DNA of 64,000 nucleotides from J014 sp964486055. GTDB lineage: Bacteria; Acidobacteriota; Blastocatellia; Pyrinomonadales; Pyrinomonadaceae. A program made the translations under genes and the position numbers. The stretch covers positions 1 through 64,000 of the forward strand of contig CAZALE010000009.1 in assembly GCA_964486055.1 (NCBI GenBank), in the 5' to 3' direction. The notes below the pieces were generated by a model. It searched no databases and was not told where the DNA came from. It worked only from the letters and a program-made list of their open reading frames with translations. Shown in pieces: positions 26,453 to 35,066 of this stretch (positions are counted from its first letter, which is position 1; each line of letters opens with the position of its first letter).

Positions 26453-27475
26453 ATGAAAAAAGTCAGGGTAGGTATATTTGGTGGATCTGGTTATGGTGGA
26501 AGCGAGCTGCTTAAGATATTGCTTCAGCATCCTGAAGCTGAAATATCGGTGGTTTATGCTAATGAACATGCTGGTAAGCCTATCGGCAATGTTCATAGGA
26601 ATCTTTATGGTTTGACCAATCTAATCTTTGAGCCAATACCAGATGATCTCTCAGATCTATCGTTGGATGTAATATTTTTGGCTTTACCTCACGGTCATGC
26701 GATGCGGCTGGTCAAGAAAATCCCTGAAAACATCAAGATTATAGATCTCTCAGGTGATTTCCGTCTCAAGAGAGCAGAGTTTTATGTGCAATTTTATGGT
26801 TGGCAGCACGAGGCGATTGAGCTACAGAGGGAGTTTGTTTACGGGTTGAGTGAAACAAATCGTCAGTTGATAAAATCCTGCGAGAGGGTAGCTAATCCGG
26901 GATGTTTTGCGACTGCAGTTTTGCTGGCTCTTGCGCCACTCGTGAAAGAGGATCTGATAGATGGTCATATCGTAGTCGATGCTAAAACTGGCTCGAGCGG
27001 ATCTGGTGCTAAGCCTTCTGAGAAAACTCACCATCCCGAGCGAATGAACTCATTTTATGCATACAAACCTTTTCGTCACCAACATCAACCAGAAATAGAG
27101 CAGCATTTAGACGAAATAGGCGAGTATAAAAGCTCAATGACATTCATAACGCAATCAATGCCAGTATCAAGAGGCATTTTTGCTTGCTGTTACCTAGAAA
27201 CAAAGTACTCCATACCCAATGTCAAAGAAATTTATGAGCACTTCTATCAGAGGGATTTTTTCATTCGTATAGTTGATGAGTCACCAGACGTTAATTGGGT
27301 AAAAAACACGAATTTTTGCGACATAGCTGTTCACTCAGATGGTAAAAGAGTAGTCGTCTTTTCAGCAATCGATAATTTGGTCAAAGGAGCGGCAGGGCAG
27401 GCGGTGCAGAATATGAATTTGATGTTTGGCTTGGATGAGCGTGAGGGTTTAATGCTTTTAGGTAGTCGTCCTTGA
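26453..27475 (+). CDS. argC: N-acetyl-gamma-glutamyl-phosphate reductase
   Basis: ArgC reduces N-acetylglutamyl phosphate to the semialdehyde with NADPH. The N-terminal nucleotide-binding motif is VGIFGGSGYGGSELLKIL. The catalytic cysteine lies in VANPGCFATAVLLAL near residue 145, with AKTGSSGSGAKPSEKTHHPER after it. At 340 residues it is a type 1 enzyme. I chose the ATG at 26453 with GGAG upstream; an in-frame GTG lies one codon earlier at 26450. Confidence 0.95.
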   Translation: MKKVRVGIFGGSGYGGSELLKILLQHPEAEISVVYANEHAGKPIGNVHRNLYGLTNLIFEPIPDDLSDLSLDVIFLALPHGHAMRLVKKIPENIKIIDLSGDFRLKRAEFYVQFYGWQHEAIELQREFVYGLSETNRQLIKSCERVANPGCFATAVLLALAPLVKEDLIDGHIVVDAKTGSSGSGAKPSEKTHHPERMNSFYAYKPFRHQHQPEIEQHLDEIGEYKSSMTFITQSMPVSRGIFACCYLETKYSIPNVKEIYEHFYQRDFFIRIVDESPDVNWVKNTNFCDIAVHSDGKRVVVFSAIDNLVKGAAGQAVQNMNLMFGLDEREGLMLLGSRP

Positions 27476-27529
27476 GATGGTTTGATCATCCTATCTATGT
27501 AGAGACTTTTTGCTTAGGAGAGTGTTGGG

Positions 27530-28738
27530 ATGCCGTATTTTTTCAATGAAAAAAGGTATTTTGTCAACGACGTGACGCCGTTCGATCAAATAAAGAGTAT
27601 GGAGGATGAGTATCAATTGATCACATACTCGAAGATGCCTTTAGCGATCGAGCGTGGTGAAGGTGCTTACGTTTGGACAAGCGATGGCGAGAGATACCTT
27701 GATCTATACGGTGGACATGCAGTTTGTGCAACTGGGCATTCACATCCGCATGTAGTATCAGCATTAAAAACTCAGCTTGACAAAATTATCTTTTACTCAA
27801 ATGTAGCTTACTCATCGATCAGAGCGAAGGCATCTGAAAAACTCATATCGATCGCGCCAAGGTCTCTACGTAAAGTTTTTTTCTGTAACTCAGGTGCTGA
27901 AGCTAACGAGAATGCAATGAGGATGGCTCGTTTAGTGACCGGCCGAAAGAAAGTGATCAGCTTCACCGGTGGTTTTCATGGAAGGACTGCTGATGCAATC
28001 AGTGCAACTTTCTTAGGAAGCTACAGAAAAATTGCAGAGCCGAATGTTCCATTGCACCTCTGCGCTGAGTTCGGCGATATTGATTCGGTAGCGAACCTAG
28101 CGGATACGGAAACGGCAGCAATTCTAATCGAGCCTATTCAGTCAATGGCGGGAGTAAGAGAGGCGGACGCAGATTTTTTCATTTCTCTAAGGCAGCTTTG
28201 CGATGAAAAGGGTATTATGCTTATTTTCGATGAGATACAAACAGGGATGGGCAGAACGGGAAATTGGTTTTTTGCAGGCAGTGAGCTGGCAGGATTCGTT
28301 GAGCCAGACATATTAACGATAGCTAAATCTCTAGGTAGTGGGATTCCGGTCGGAGCTTGTTTGGTTAATCAGAGAGTTGCGAATGTAATGAAAATAAATG
28401 ATTTGGGCACGACTTTTGGTGGTGGCATGATAGCAATGAGCGCAGTTATCGCAACTATCGAAGCCATAGAGAAAGATGATATGCTATCAAACATTCGTCG
28501 CATTGAAGGTTATTTACGTGAAAGACTTAGCGGCTTTTCTTCAGTTGTCGCTGTGCATGGAAAAGGCGGTCTTATAGGTGTTGAGTTTGATTCTGATGCT
28601 AGCATAATTCATCGAAAGTTGTTGGAAAGAAAGGTTATAACAGGCATGTCTTCACATCCAAAACGCATAAGACTTTTACCTCCATTATGCATAGGAACTG
28701 AGGAAATCGACTTATTCATCGAGGCTCTGAAACCATGA
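27530..28738 (+). CDS. argD: Acetylornithine aminotransferase (class III, PLP)
   Basis: A class III PLP aminotransferase of 402 residues. It has YGGHAVCATGHSHPHVV, the phosphate-binding NSGAEANENAMRMAR, GGFHGRTADA, IFDEIQTGMGRTGNWF and the PLP-lysine region PDILTIAKSLGSGIPVGAC. In this position it would transaminate N-acyl-glutamate semialdehyde to N-acylornithine. About 25 residues precede the usual family start; ATG 27602 (MEDEYQLITYS) is an alternative start, but GGAG precedes ATG 27530. It overlaps the transcarbamylase gene by 4 bp. Confidence 0.93.
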   Translation: MPYFFNEKRYFVNDVTPFDQIKSMEDEYQLITYSKMPLAIERGEGAYVWTSDGERYLDLYGGHAVCATGHSHPHVVSALKTQLDKIIFYSNVAYSSIRAKASEKLISIAPRSLRKVFFCNSGAEANENAMRMARLVTGRKKVISFTGGFHGRTADAISATFLGSYRKIAEPNVPLHLCAEFGDIDSVANLADTETAAILIEPIQSMAGVREADADFFISLRQLCDEKGIMLIFDEIQTGMGRTGNWFFAGSELAGFVEPDILTIAKSLGSGIPVGACLVNQRVANVMKINDLGTTFGGGMIAMSAVIATIEAIEKDDMLSNIRRIEGYLRERLSGFSSVVAVHGKGGLIGVEFDSDASIIHRKLLERKVITGMSSHPKRIRLLPPLCIGTEEIDLFIEALKP

Positions 28739-29745
28739 AGAATTTTATATGTACCTCTGATTTGGACTTTACGCAGCTGGATCAAATCTTGCAGCTTGCT
28801 ATCGCAATGAAGCATGGCAAAATTCGTTTAGACTGTCTGAAAGACAAGACTATTGCATTAGTCTTTTTCAATCCAAGTTTGCGCACGCGTGTCTCGATGC
28901 AGATAGCGATTCAGCAGCTCGGAGGTCATGCTGTCCTATTAGAGCCAGGAATTTCCTCTTGGAGTCTCGAGTATAGAGAGCGAGTAGTGATGGATGGTGT
29001 TAAAACAGAGCACTTGAAGGAATTCGTCGGTGTTTTAGATAGATATGTAGATGGTCTCGCCGTTAGATGTTTCGCTGAGATGAAGAATTGGACTGAGGAA
29101 AGGCTTGATCCTATAATTAGGGGTTTTTTACGCTATTCTACCAAGCCAGTAATAAATCTCGAATCAGCGATGTCTCACCCTTGTCAGGCCATGGCAGACA
29201 TAATGACTATCAGAGAAATTTTCGGCAAAGAGAGAAAACGGATTTTGCTGACATGGGCATGGCATCCAAAGCCTTTACCGATGGCTGTTCCTAATAGTTT
29301 TGCGTTGATTGCGAGTCAGTTTGGCCATGATTTAAGAATAGCTCATCCGCCGGGTTATGAACTCGACGAGGAGGTAATTCAGAAAGTTAAGTACTTTTGC
29401 AAACAGTCGGGGGGTTCTGTTGAAATTTGTAATTCTGTGGAAGAAGCCTTTGATGAAGTCGATGTTGTTTATGCTAAAAGCTGGGGAAGCTCGAATTATT
29501 ACGGAAATGCTGATGCAGAGATAAAAGAACGAGAAAAATACAGAGGTGTTTGGATAGTAGATGATGAAAAGATGAATTCGACGAATAATGCAATATTTAT
29601 GCATTGCTTACCGGTCAGGCGCAATGTCGTTGTTACAGATTCAGTTATAGATTCAGACTCTTCAGTCGTTTTTCGACAGGCAGAGAACCGCCTACATGTT
29701 CAAAAAGCAATCTTAGCGAGGATTTTTGGAAATGCAATATCTTGA
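28735..29745 (+). CDS. argF': N-acylornithine carbamoyltransferase (acetyl- or succinylornithine), ArgF'
   Basis: This enzyme carbamoylates an N-acylated ornithine instead of free ornithine. FFNPSLRTR (residues 44-52) binds carbamoyl phosphate, and SHPCQAMADIMT, LTWAWHPKPLP, YAKSWG and HCLPVRRN (290-297) match the acetyl/succinylornithine transcarbamylase family rather than ordinary OTCases. The position that separates succinyl- from acetylornithine enzymes (Pro90 in Bacteroides fragilis, Glu92 in Xanthomonas) is Thr91 here, in MDGVKTEHL. The position of the carboxylated Lys302 of the Xanthomonas enzyme is Val299, as in the hydrophobic succinyl type. The acyl group therefore cannot be assigned. 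The presence of this enzyme implies deacylation after citrulline formation; no argE-like gene is in the window. Confidence 0.92.
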   Translation: MKNFICTSDLDFTQLDQILQLAIAMKHGKIRLDCLKDKTIALVFFNPSLRTRVSMQIAIQQLGGHAVLLEPGISSWSLEYRERVVMDGVKTEHLKEFVGVLDRYVDGLAVRCFAEMKNWTEERLDPIIRGFLRYSTKPVINLESAMSHPCQAMADIMTIREIFGKERKRILLTWAWHPKPLPMAVPNSFALIASQFGHDLRIAHPPGYELDEEVIQKVKYFCKQSGGSVEICNSVEEAFDEVDVVYAKSWGSSNYYGNADAEIKEREKYRGVWIVDDEKMNSTNNAIFMHCLPVRRNVVVTDSVIDSDSSVVFRQAENRLHVQKAILARIFGNAIS

Positions 29746-30616
29746 GCTGCTCAGAGAAGCATTACCTTACATTCAGAAATTTAAGGGCAGAATTTTTGTT
29801 GTTAAGATTTCAGGAAAAGTCACTGAGGACAAAAAAATTTTGGATTCATTGGGAGAGGAGCTGGCGCTGCTTCATCAAGTTGGTATCAGAGTCTGTGTTG
29901 TTCATGGTGGAGGCAGGCAGCTGACTGAGATAGCGACAAAACTTGGTATAAGTCAGACCATCATAGCTGGCAGGCGTGTAACGGATGATGAGACGCTGGA
30001 GCTTGCAAAAATGGTTTTTGCTGGTCAGATAAACACTGACATCCTGGCGTGCTTAAGAAAAAAGGGAGTCGAGGCCGTGGGGCTATCTGGTATTGATGGC
30101 AACATAGTGCATGCAGAGAAACGTCCGCCTAAAATCGTAAGAAATGCTGAGACAGGGGAAAGTGAAAAGATAGATTTTGGAAATGTAGGTGACATAATAA
30201 AAATAAATTCAAAACTCTTGCAGCTATTGCTTGAAAATGATTATTTGCCGGTGATTTCGTCACTCGGGGCAGACGACGATGGTAGAATCTATAATATCAA
30301 TGCTGATACCATAGCTGCGGAGATAGCAATACAACTAGAGGCGGAAAAGCTCATTTTTCTCTCTGATGTTGATGGAGTCTACATTGATCCAGATGAACCC
30401 GAGAGCAAAATCTCGCGAGCGAATCTTCGAGAGATTGAAGAATTGATAAGCAATGGTACGGTCTCAGGGGGCATGATACCGAAGCTACAATCGGTAAGAT
30501 CTCTGCTTAGACGTGGTGTTAAGTCAGCTCATATAATAAGCGGGATAAAGCGTAATGCATTGCTGTCTGAGGTTTTTACAGATAAAGGTGAGGGCAGCAT
30601 GTTTACGGCTGAATAA
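29732..30616 (+). CDS. argB: Acetylglutamate kinase
   Basis: ArgB phosphorylates N-acylglutamate, the usual feedback-controlled step. It has VVKISGKVTEDK, the substrate-binding VVHGGGRQLTEIATKLG (most enzymes read HGGGPQI), RRVTDDETLELAKMV, the ATP-site LSDVDGVYIDP, and SGGMIPKLQS. The ATG at 29732 is preferred over a TTG two codons upstream; it overlaps the argF' end by 14 bp. At 294 residues the length is normal. If the pathway uses succinylated intermediates this kinase would have to accept succinylglutamate. Confidence 0.94.
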   Translation: MQYLELLREALPYIQKFKGRIFVVKISGKVTEDKKILDSLGEELALLHQVGIRVCVVHGGGRQLTEIATKLGISQTIIAGRRVTDDETLELAKMVFAGQINTDILACLRKKGVEAVGLSGIDGNIVHAEKRPPKIVRNAETGESEKIDFGNVGDIIKINSKLLQLLLENDYLPVISSLGADDDGRIYNINADTIAAEIAIQLEAEKLIFLSDVDGVYIDPDEPESKISRANLREIEELISNGTVSGGMIPKLQSVRSLLRRGVKSAHIISGIKRNALLSEVFTDKGEGSMFTAE

Positions 30617-30638
30617 TCGCTTGTGTTATCCTTTGTTT

Positions 30639-31988
30639 ATGAAAAAAATCGGATTTGTGAGCTTAGGTTGTCCGAAGAATTTGGTCGACTCAGAAGTAAT
30701 GATGGGACAGCTTAAGCAAGCTGGTTATGAGATAACTGCTGATCCAACAGAGGCAGAAGCGGTAGTGGTTAATACTTGCGGCTTTATTGAGGCTGCCAAA
30801 CAGGAATCCATAGAGGCTATTTTAGAATCGGCGCAATTAAAGCGGAATGGTAATGTAAATAAGCTGATAGTCACTGGGTGCTTAGTTGAAAGATATAGAG
30901 ATGAGCTTGTAAAAGAGTTACCAGAGGTTGATTTTTTTCTTGGTATTGACGAGGTTACGAAAATAGTAAATGCTGTTGAGGAGAACAGAGACTTTCGTTC
31001 ATTGCCTCTGTTGCCTATCGGTAATAAGACTGCAACCTATATCTATTCATCAGATACTCCACGCCTTCGTGCTACTCCATTCTATATGGCTTTCGTAAAA
31101 ATTGCTGAAGGTTGTGATAGACCATGTTCCTTTTGTGCAATACCGCTGATGCGTGGTTCGTTTCGTTCAAGAACTGCTGAATCTATAATTAGAGAAGTCG
31201 AGAATCTAGCCGAGCAAGGTGTAAAGGAAGTCGTATTAGTCGCTCAGGATTCATCAAGATTTGGAGAGGACCTGGGAGAGAAAGAGGGCTTGGCAAAGCT
31301 TATAAGGCAGCTTGGGAAGATTGATGGCATAGAATGGATAAGAGTTTTGTACACTTACCCTACGCATATTTCTGATGAGTTTTTGGCGGCGATTGCAGAA
31401 ACTCCCAAAGCTGTAAAATATTTAGACTTGCCACTCCAGCACGCTTCACAAAAAATTCTGAAGCTAATGCGACGTGGGGGCAATCGCAGGAGTCTGGAGA
31501 GATTAATCGAGAGAGTGAGGAGTTGGATTCCTGAGATCACAGTTAGAACAACCTTTATCGTCGGATTTCCAGGAGAGACGGACGAAGACTTTCGAGAACT
31601 GATGGCTTTTGTTCGTAATTGTGAATTTGATAATCTCGGGGTTTTCACTTATTCGGATGAAGAGAATACACCAGCATTTAACTTGCCTGATAAGGTTGAT
31701 CCAAAAATAGCTAGAAAACGACGTAGTGAGCTCATGAAAGAACAGGCTAAAATTTCAAAGCGAAAGAATAAGGAGAAAATAGGGAAAATTCTAAAAGTGC
31801 TCTTTGAGGGAACCTCGCCAGAATCTGATTTGCTTTTTCATGGAAGACATGAGGGGCAGGCTCATGAAATCGATGGATACATATTAATAAATAAAATTCC
31901 TGATGATTTGGTGCCGAGAGTTGGTGAATTTTATAACGTTCGCATTACGCGAGCGATGGAATATGATCTAATAGGCGAAATTATATGA
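30639..31988 (+). CDS. rimO: Ribosomal protein S12 methylthiotransferase RimO
   Basis: RimO is a radical-SAM enzyme that methylthiolates the conserved Asp of ribosomal protein S12. The start at ATG 30639 gives MKKIGFVSLGCPKNLVDSEVM, the RimO hallmark. The UPF0004 domain cysteines are in SLGCPKN, VVNTCGFIE and IVTGCLVERY. The radical-SAM cluster motif is CDRPCSFCAIP near residue 166, followed by MRGSFRSR. A TRAM domain closes the 449 residues. It lies 22 bp after argB and probably shares the transcript, without a functional link to arginine synthesis. Confidence 0.95.
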   Translation: MKKIGFVSLGCPKNLVDSEVMMGQLKQAGYEITADPTEAEAVVVNTCGFIEAAKQESIEAILESAQLKRNGNVNKLIVTGCLVERYRDELVKELPEVDFFLGIDEVTKIVNAVEENRDFRSLPLLPIGNKTATYIYSSDTPRLRATPFYMAFVKIAEGCDRPCSFCAIPLMRGSFRSRTAESIIREVENLAEQGVKEVVLVAQDSSRFGEDLGEKEGLAKLIRQLGKIDGIEWIRVLYTYPTHISDEFLAAIAETPKAVKYLDLPLQHASQKILKLMRRGGNRRSLERLIERVRSWIPEITVRTTFIVGFPGETDEDFRELMAFVRNCEFDNLGVFTYSDEENTPAFNLPDKVDPKIARKRRSELMKEQAKISKRKNKEKIGKILKVLFEGTSPESDLLFHGRHEGQAHEIDGYILINKIPDDLVPRVGEFYNVRITRAMEYDLIGEII

Positions 31989-32265
31989 TTCGAGAACATG
32001 CTTTGCAAAAGTCTGGATTTGACGATTTGCAATACATTCTCATGGTTCAATTTCCCAGCTCAGTCATTACAAGCAGCATCTTCTTTGCAGTTTTGACCAA
32101 GCATTTTAGTTAATTGTTACCTTAATTAGTGGCAAAGTTTTTCAATGCACTTTTTGTTCGTATCTATAGTCAATTTATCGCTATTAAAAATGGAAACTGG
32201 GATTGCAACAAGATTTAAAAGACTTTGACTTTGCTTGTGTTAAATGCTTTATTGGAGGTCAAAAG

Positions 32266-32538
32266 ATGGATTGGAAAGCTTTTTTATTCGCTTTCACTAC
32301 GCTTTTACTCGCTGAATTGGGTGATAAGACTCAATTAGCTGTTATAACAATGTCCGCTAACACAAAATCCAAGCTGGCTGTATTTCTCGGAGCAGCTTTA
32401 GCTTTAGTTTTGGTTACTTTAATAGGTGTTTTAGCTGGTGATTTAGTTAGCAGATACATACCAGCTGAATTATTACATCGCATTGTAGCAGTTGTTTTTA
32501 TAGTGATTGGGGTGCTGATGTTGATAGGAAAAATCTAA
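32266..32538 (+). CDS. Half-size UPF0016/GDT1 (TMEM165-like) cation transporter
   Basis: UPF0016 proteins export Mn or exchange Ca/Mn; full-length members have two copies of a three-helix repeat. This 90-residue protein, starting at ATG 32266 behind GGAGG, has one copy. The motif ELGDKTQLAVITM is in the first helix (residues 16-28), followed by a helix with GAALALVLVTLIGVLAG and a third with VVFIVIGVLMLIGKI. It must therefore dimerise to be active. No second half-gene lies next to it, although such genes often come in pairs. The frame is open for 21 codons upstream, without membrane sequence. Confidence 0.85.
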   Translation: MDWKAFLFAFTTLLLAELGDKTQLAVITMSANTKSKLAVFLGAALALVLVTLIGVLAGDLVSRYIPAELLHRIVAVVFIVIGVLMLIGKI

Positions 32539-32618
32539 TGTGCGTGAGATTTCAAAGCTCGTGCTTGATTGGATAAACATCGCCTATCTGCTTACTTTTA
32601 GGTCTACCTAGTAGTTTT

Positions 32619-34067
32619 TCATCTCTTAGGGATCTCTTCACCAATGGTCCACACGACTACGGAACTTGAGAGTCCTAATCCGGAGAGTCTTCCAGCCATT
32701 ATTACGATCGTCTCTCCTTTCTCGACTACTTTTGCCTCGAGTAAAGTTTTTTCTCCATCTTTCAACATTTGTTCAGTTGTAGACGCTTTTTGATGCAGAA
32801 GTGGCTCGACTCCCCAGATTAATGCTAGTTGATTATACACTGCCTCAGAATTCGTTAGGGCAAATGTTGAAAGCCAGGAGCGGACGGACGAAAGACGACG
32901 TGCCATTAAGCCCGATTCAGTAAAAACAGCTACTTTATCCGTCAATTTTTCCCTAGCACATATAGCGGCTGCTTTGCATAATGCTTGAGAGGTCCTACCT
33001 GTTGGAGCATCATCAAGTCTCGCAAGTCTGTTCAACTTTGTTACTCTGATGGTCTCTGCAGTTTCTATTATTCTTCTCATCGTTGATACGGCTTCAATTG
33101 GGTATTTACCAGTGGCTGTTTCTGCTGAGAGCATCAATGCGTCTGTGCCATCCCAAACGGCATTTGCAACATCTGATGCCTCAGCTCTAGTCGGGTGCGG
33201 ATTTTCAACCATCGATTGCAACATTTGAGTAGCTGTAATAACGAATCTGTCATTAAATACAGCTTTTTCAATTATCTTTTTTTGATAAATCGGCACTAGC
33301 TCAGCGCTGGTTTCCACTCCTAAATCTCCTCTGGCTACCATCAGGCCATCGCTATGAGCTATTATTCCATCCAGATTTTCTATTGCCTCCGCTTTTTCTA
33401 TTTTCGCGATTAAAAGTGGTCTACCGAATTTTCTTTTGTTGAGTTTTTTAATTAGATCCTTAACTTCTTTACAATCCTCAGCTTTTCGAACGAAAGAAAG
33501 CGCTATGTAATCGACGTCTTGCTTCATTGCCCATTGCAAATCCTCACGATCTTTACGAGTGAGGGAAGGAATGGGAAGGCGAGTGTTTGGTAGATTTATG
33601 CCCTTCCTTTCGTCTAAAAATCCACCATTGACAACTTCGGTGATAATTTCGCCGTCAATTACTTCTTTAACGACTAATTCTATTGCTCCATCATCTAGCA
33701 AAATCCTATCGCCCTTTTTTACATGCTTTGGTAGATCAGGAAAATTAGTAGAAACTTTCCTCTTGCTACCCTCTATGCTTTGCGCAGTTATGATGAATTC
33801 ATCACCAGATTCGAGATAAACTGGTTTAGCATCCTGTAATAAGCCAGTTCGTATTTTAGGACCAGATAAATCTACGAGGATGGCGAGAGGTTTATTCAAT
33901 TTTTTGGCGACTTTGCGGGCTTTATCAATTGTCTGTGTGTGTTCGGCCTGAGATCCGTGAGACATGTTAATTCGAATTGCGCTCATCCCCGCCTTTATCA
34001 TCTCTTCTAGTGTTTCCTCGTTATTTGAGGCCGGACCTATCGTCGCTAAAATTTTTGCTCTTCCCAT
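32619..34067 (-). CDS. pyk: Pyruvate kinase
   Basis: Pyk makes pyruvate and ATP from phosphoenolpyruvate and ADP. The protein has AKILATIGPASNNEETL, the Mg- and substrate-binding IRINMSHGSQAEH and LVDLSGPKIRTG, the catalytic LIAKIEKAEAIEN, and MVARGDLGVE and TATQMLQSM. The C-terminal allosteric domain is present. At 482 residues the length is normal. It stands alone on the minus strand between the UPF0016 gene and the nuo operon. It continues the lower glycolysis set together with gap-pgk about 10 kb away. Confidence 0.96.
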   Translation of the reverse strand: MGRAKILATIGPASNNEETLEEMIKAGMSAIRINMSHGSQAEHTQTIDKARKVAKKLNKPLAILVDLSGPKIRTGLLQDAKPVYLESGDEFIITAQSIEGSKRKVSTNFPDLPKHVKKGDRILLDDGAIELVVKEVIDGEIITEVVNGGFLDERKGINLPNTRLPIPSLTRKDREDLQWAMKQDVDYIALSFVRKAEDCKEVKDLIKKLNKRKFGRPLLIAKIEKAEAIENLDGIIAHSDGLMVARGDLGVETSAELVPIYQKKIIEKAVFNDRFVITATQMLQSMVENPHPTRAEASDVANAVWDGTDALMLSAETATGKYPIEAVSTMRRIIETAETIRVTKLNRLARLDDAPTGRTSQALCKAAAICAREKLTDKVAVFTESGLMARRLSSVRSWLSTFALTNSEAVYNQLALIWGVEPLLHQKASTTEQMLKDGEKTLLEAKVVEKGETIVIMAGRLSGLGLSSSVVVWTIGEEIPKR

Positions 34068-34153
34068 ATCGTCACAAAGTTAAGTTTATACCGTTTTACA
34101 AACATCTTCGCAAAACTCATTTCACAGAAAATACGAAAAGTGAAGCTTAAAGT

Positions 34154-34350
34154 TTAGTTAATTCCTGAATTCGCTAGCTGCTCTTCATGCATCAATTTCT
34201 CCTTGGTCGATATTTCAAAATCAGTTATTTTGTCCCTGAACCTTTCAGCTATTTTTAGCGTTACAGCCGGCCCATAGTTTGTTTTCTTATTGTAATAGTA
34301 AACTCAGCCTAGATAATATCGTCGTCGATCAGACTCCAGCCGGTGCTCAT
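34154..34350 (-). pseudogene. Possible decayed small gene
   Basis: On the minus strand, an ATG at 34350 opens MSTGWSLIDDDII, then a TAG stop, then AEFT. The neighbouring frame continues with protein-like sequence NKKTNYGPAVTLKIAERF and KITDFEISTKEKLMHEEQ and ends with TAA at 34154-34156. The pieces could be one small protein of about 65 residues broken by a stop and a frameshift. I do not recognise the family, and chance coding-like sequence is possible. Confidence 0.3.
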
Positions 34351-34448
34351 TAGATTTGTTCATTCGAGAGAGATTCTTGATTTTAATTAATCATGACAGG
34401 GCTTAGGAGTTTTTGTTAGTGCGACTTACTGAAGAACTACAGCTTTCC

Positions 34449-34477
34449 TTGACTCTATGAGTTGCATAACTTACGAT
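34449..34477 (+). promoter_or_regulatory. Candidate promoter of the nuo operon
   Basis: TTGACT (34449-34454) and TACGAT (34472-34477) are separated by 17 bp, close to a housekeeping sigma-70 promoter. The -10 lies 82 bp upstream of the nuoA start. Confidence 0.45.
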
Positions 34478-34559
34478 TTAATTTGTGATAGATTTCTCAA
34501 GGGTTCAGGTAGCTCTTCTCAATTGTTTCTTACAGGTGTTTCAGAGTTGAGGTTGAAAG

Positions 34560-35051
34560 ATGTTCAATTTAAGCGATTACTTGCCGATTTTAATAATGTT
34601 TTTCGTAGCAGTAGGTTTTGCTGCCAGTCAGATAATTGCGACGCAACTATTCGGTCCTAAAAAGAAGACGGCTACGAAGTTAATGCCTTACGAATGTGGT
34701 AAAGATCCCGTTGGATCGGCGCGCGAGAGGTTTTCAGTTAAATTCTATAATGTAGCAGTTGATTTTCTGTTATTCGATATAGAAGTTTTGTTTTTAGTTC
34801 CATTTGCTGTTGCTTTTAAGAGTTTATTAGTTGAGGAGCAGGCCACTGGCATAGGATTCGGCACAACTGCACTCATTGCTATTTTGGTCTTCGTAATCAT
34901 GATAATCGCTGGGTTGATTTACACGCTGAAGAAAGGCGTTTTGGACTGGAGTTTGCTGGCGCGCATGGAGGCACGGGCTGAGGCGAAAGCGCTTAGTCTA
35001 GCCGAAAGAAAGGCGCGTGCTAGAGCGATCGCCGAGAGAATCGGTGTTTAG
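34560..35051 (+). CDS. nuoA: NADH-quinone oxidoreductase subunit A
   Basis: NuoA is a three-helix membrane subunit of complex I at the junction with the peripheral arm. The helices are at about residues 6-30, 60-85 and 95-120. The conserved loop YECGKDPVGSARERFSVKFYNVAVDFLLFDIEVLF contains the invariant E-C-G and D-x-E signatures. The protein has 163 residues, longer than the usual 120-130, because of a basic Ala/Arg/Glu-rich C-terminal tail (ARMEARAEAKALSLAERKAR). First gene of the operon. Confidence 0.94.
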   Translation: MFNLSDYLPILIMFFVAVGFAASQIIATQLFGPKKKTATKLMPYECGKDPVGSARERFSVKFYNVAVDFLLFDIEVLFLVPFAVAFKSLLVEEQATGIGFGTTALIAILVFVIMIIAGLIYTLKKGVLDWSLLARMEARAEAKALSLAERKARARAIAERIGV

Positions 35052-35066
35052 TAACGGAGTAAAAAT

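Larger units (their letters stand above)
34068..34559. other. Intergenic region between pyk and nuoA; remnant gene and nuo promoter candidate
   Basis: This 492-bp region separates two divergent genes. It holds a minus-strand coding remnant (34154-34350, listed separately) and, near the right end, a candidate promoter for nuo. I see no tRNA or repeat in it. Confidence 0.6.

Noticed and set aside
29726..29731. TTG start for argB two codons upstream of ATG 29732
   Set aside because: The ATG gives the normal family N-terminus, and TTG adds nothing; the same reasoning was used for nuoD, nuoF, nuoN and the GT4 gene.
32000..32265. Possible manganese riboswitch (yybP-ykoY) before the UPF0016 gene
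   Set aside because: The region has only a weak TTGCAAA/TTTGCAA inverted repeat (32003-32032), and I could not find the conserved core of that riboswitch.
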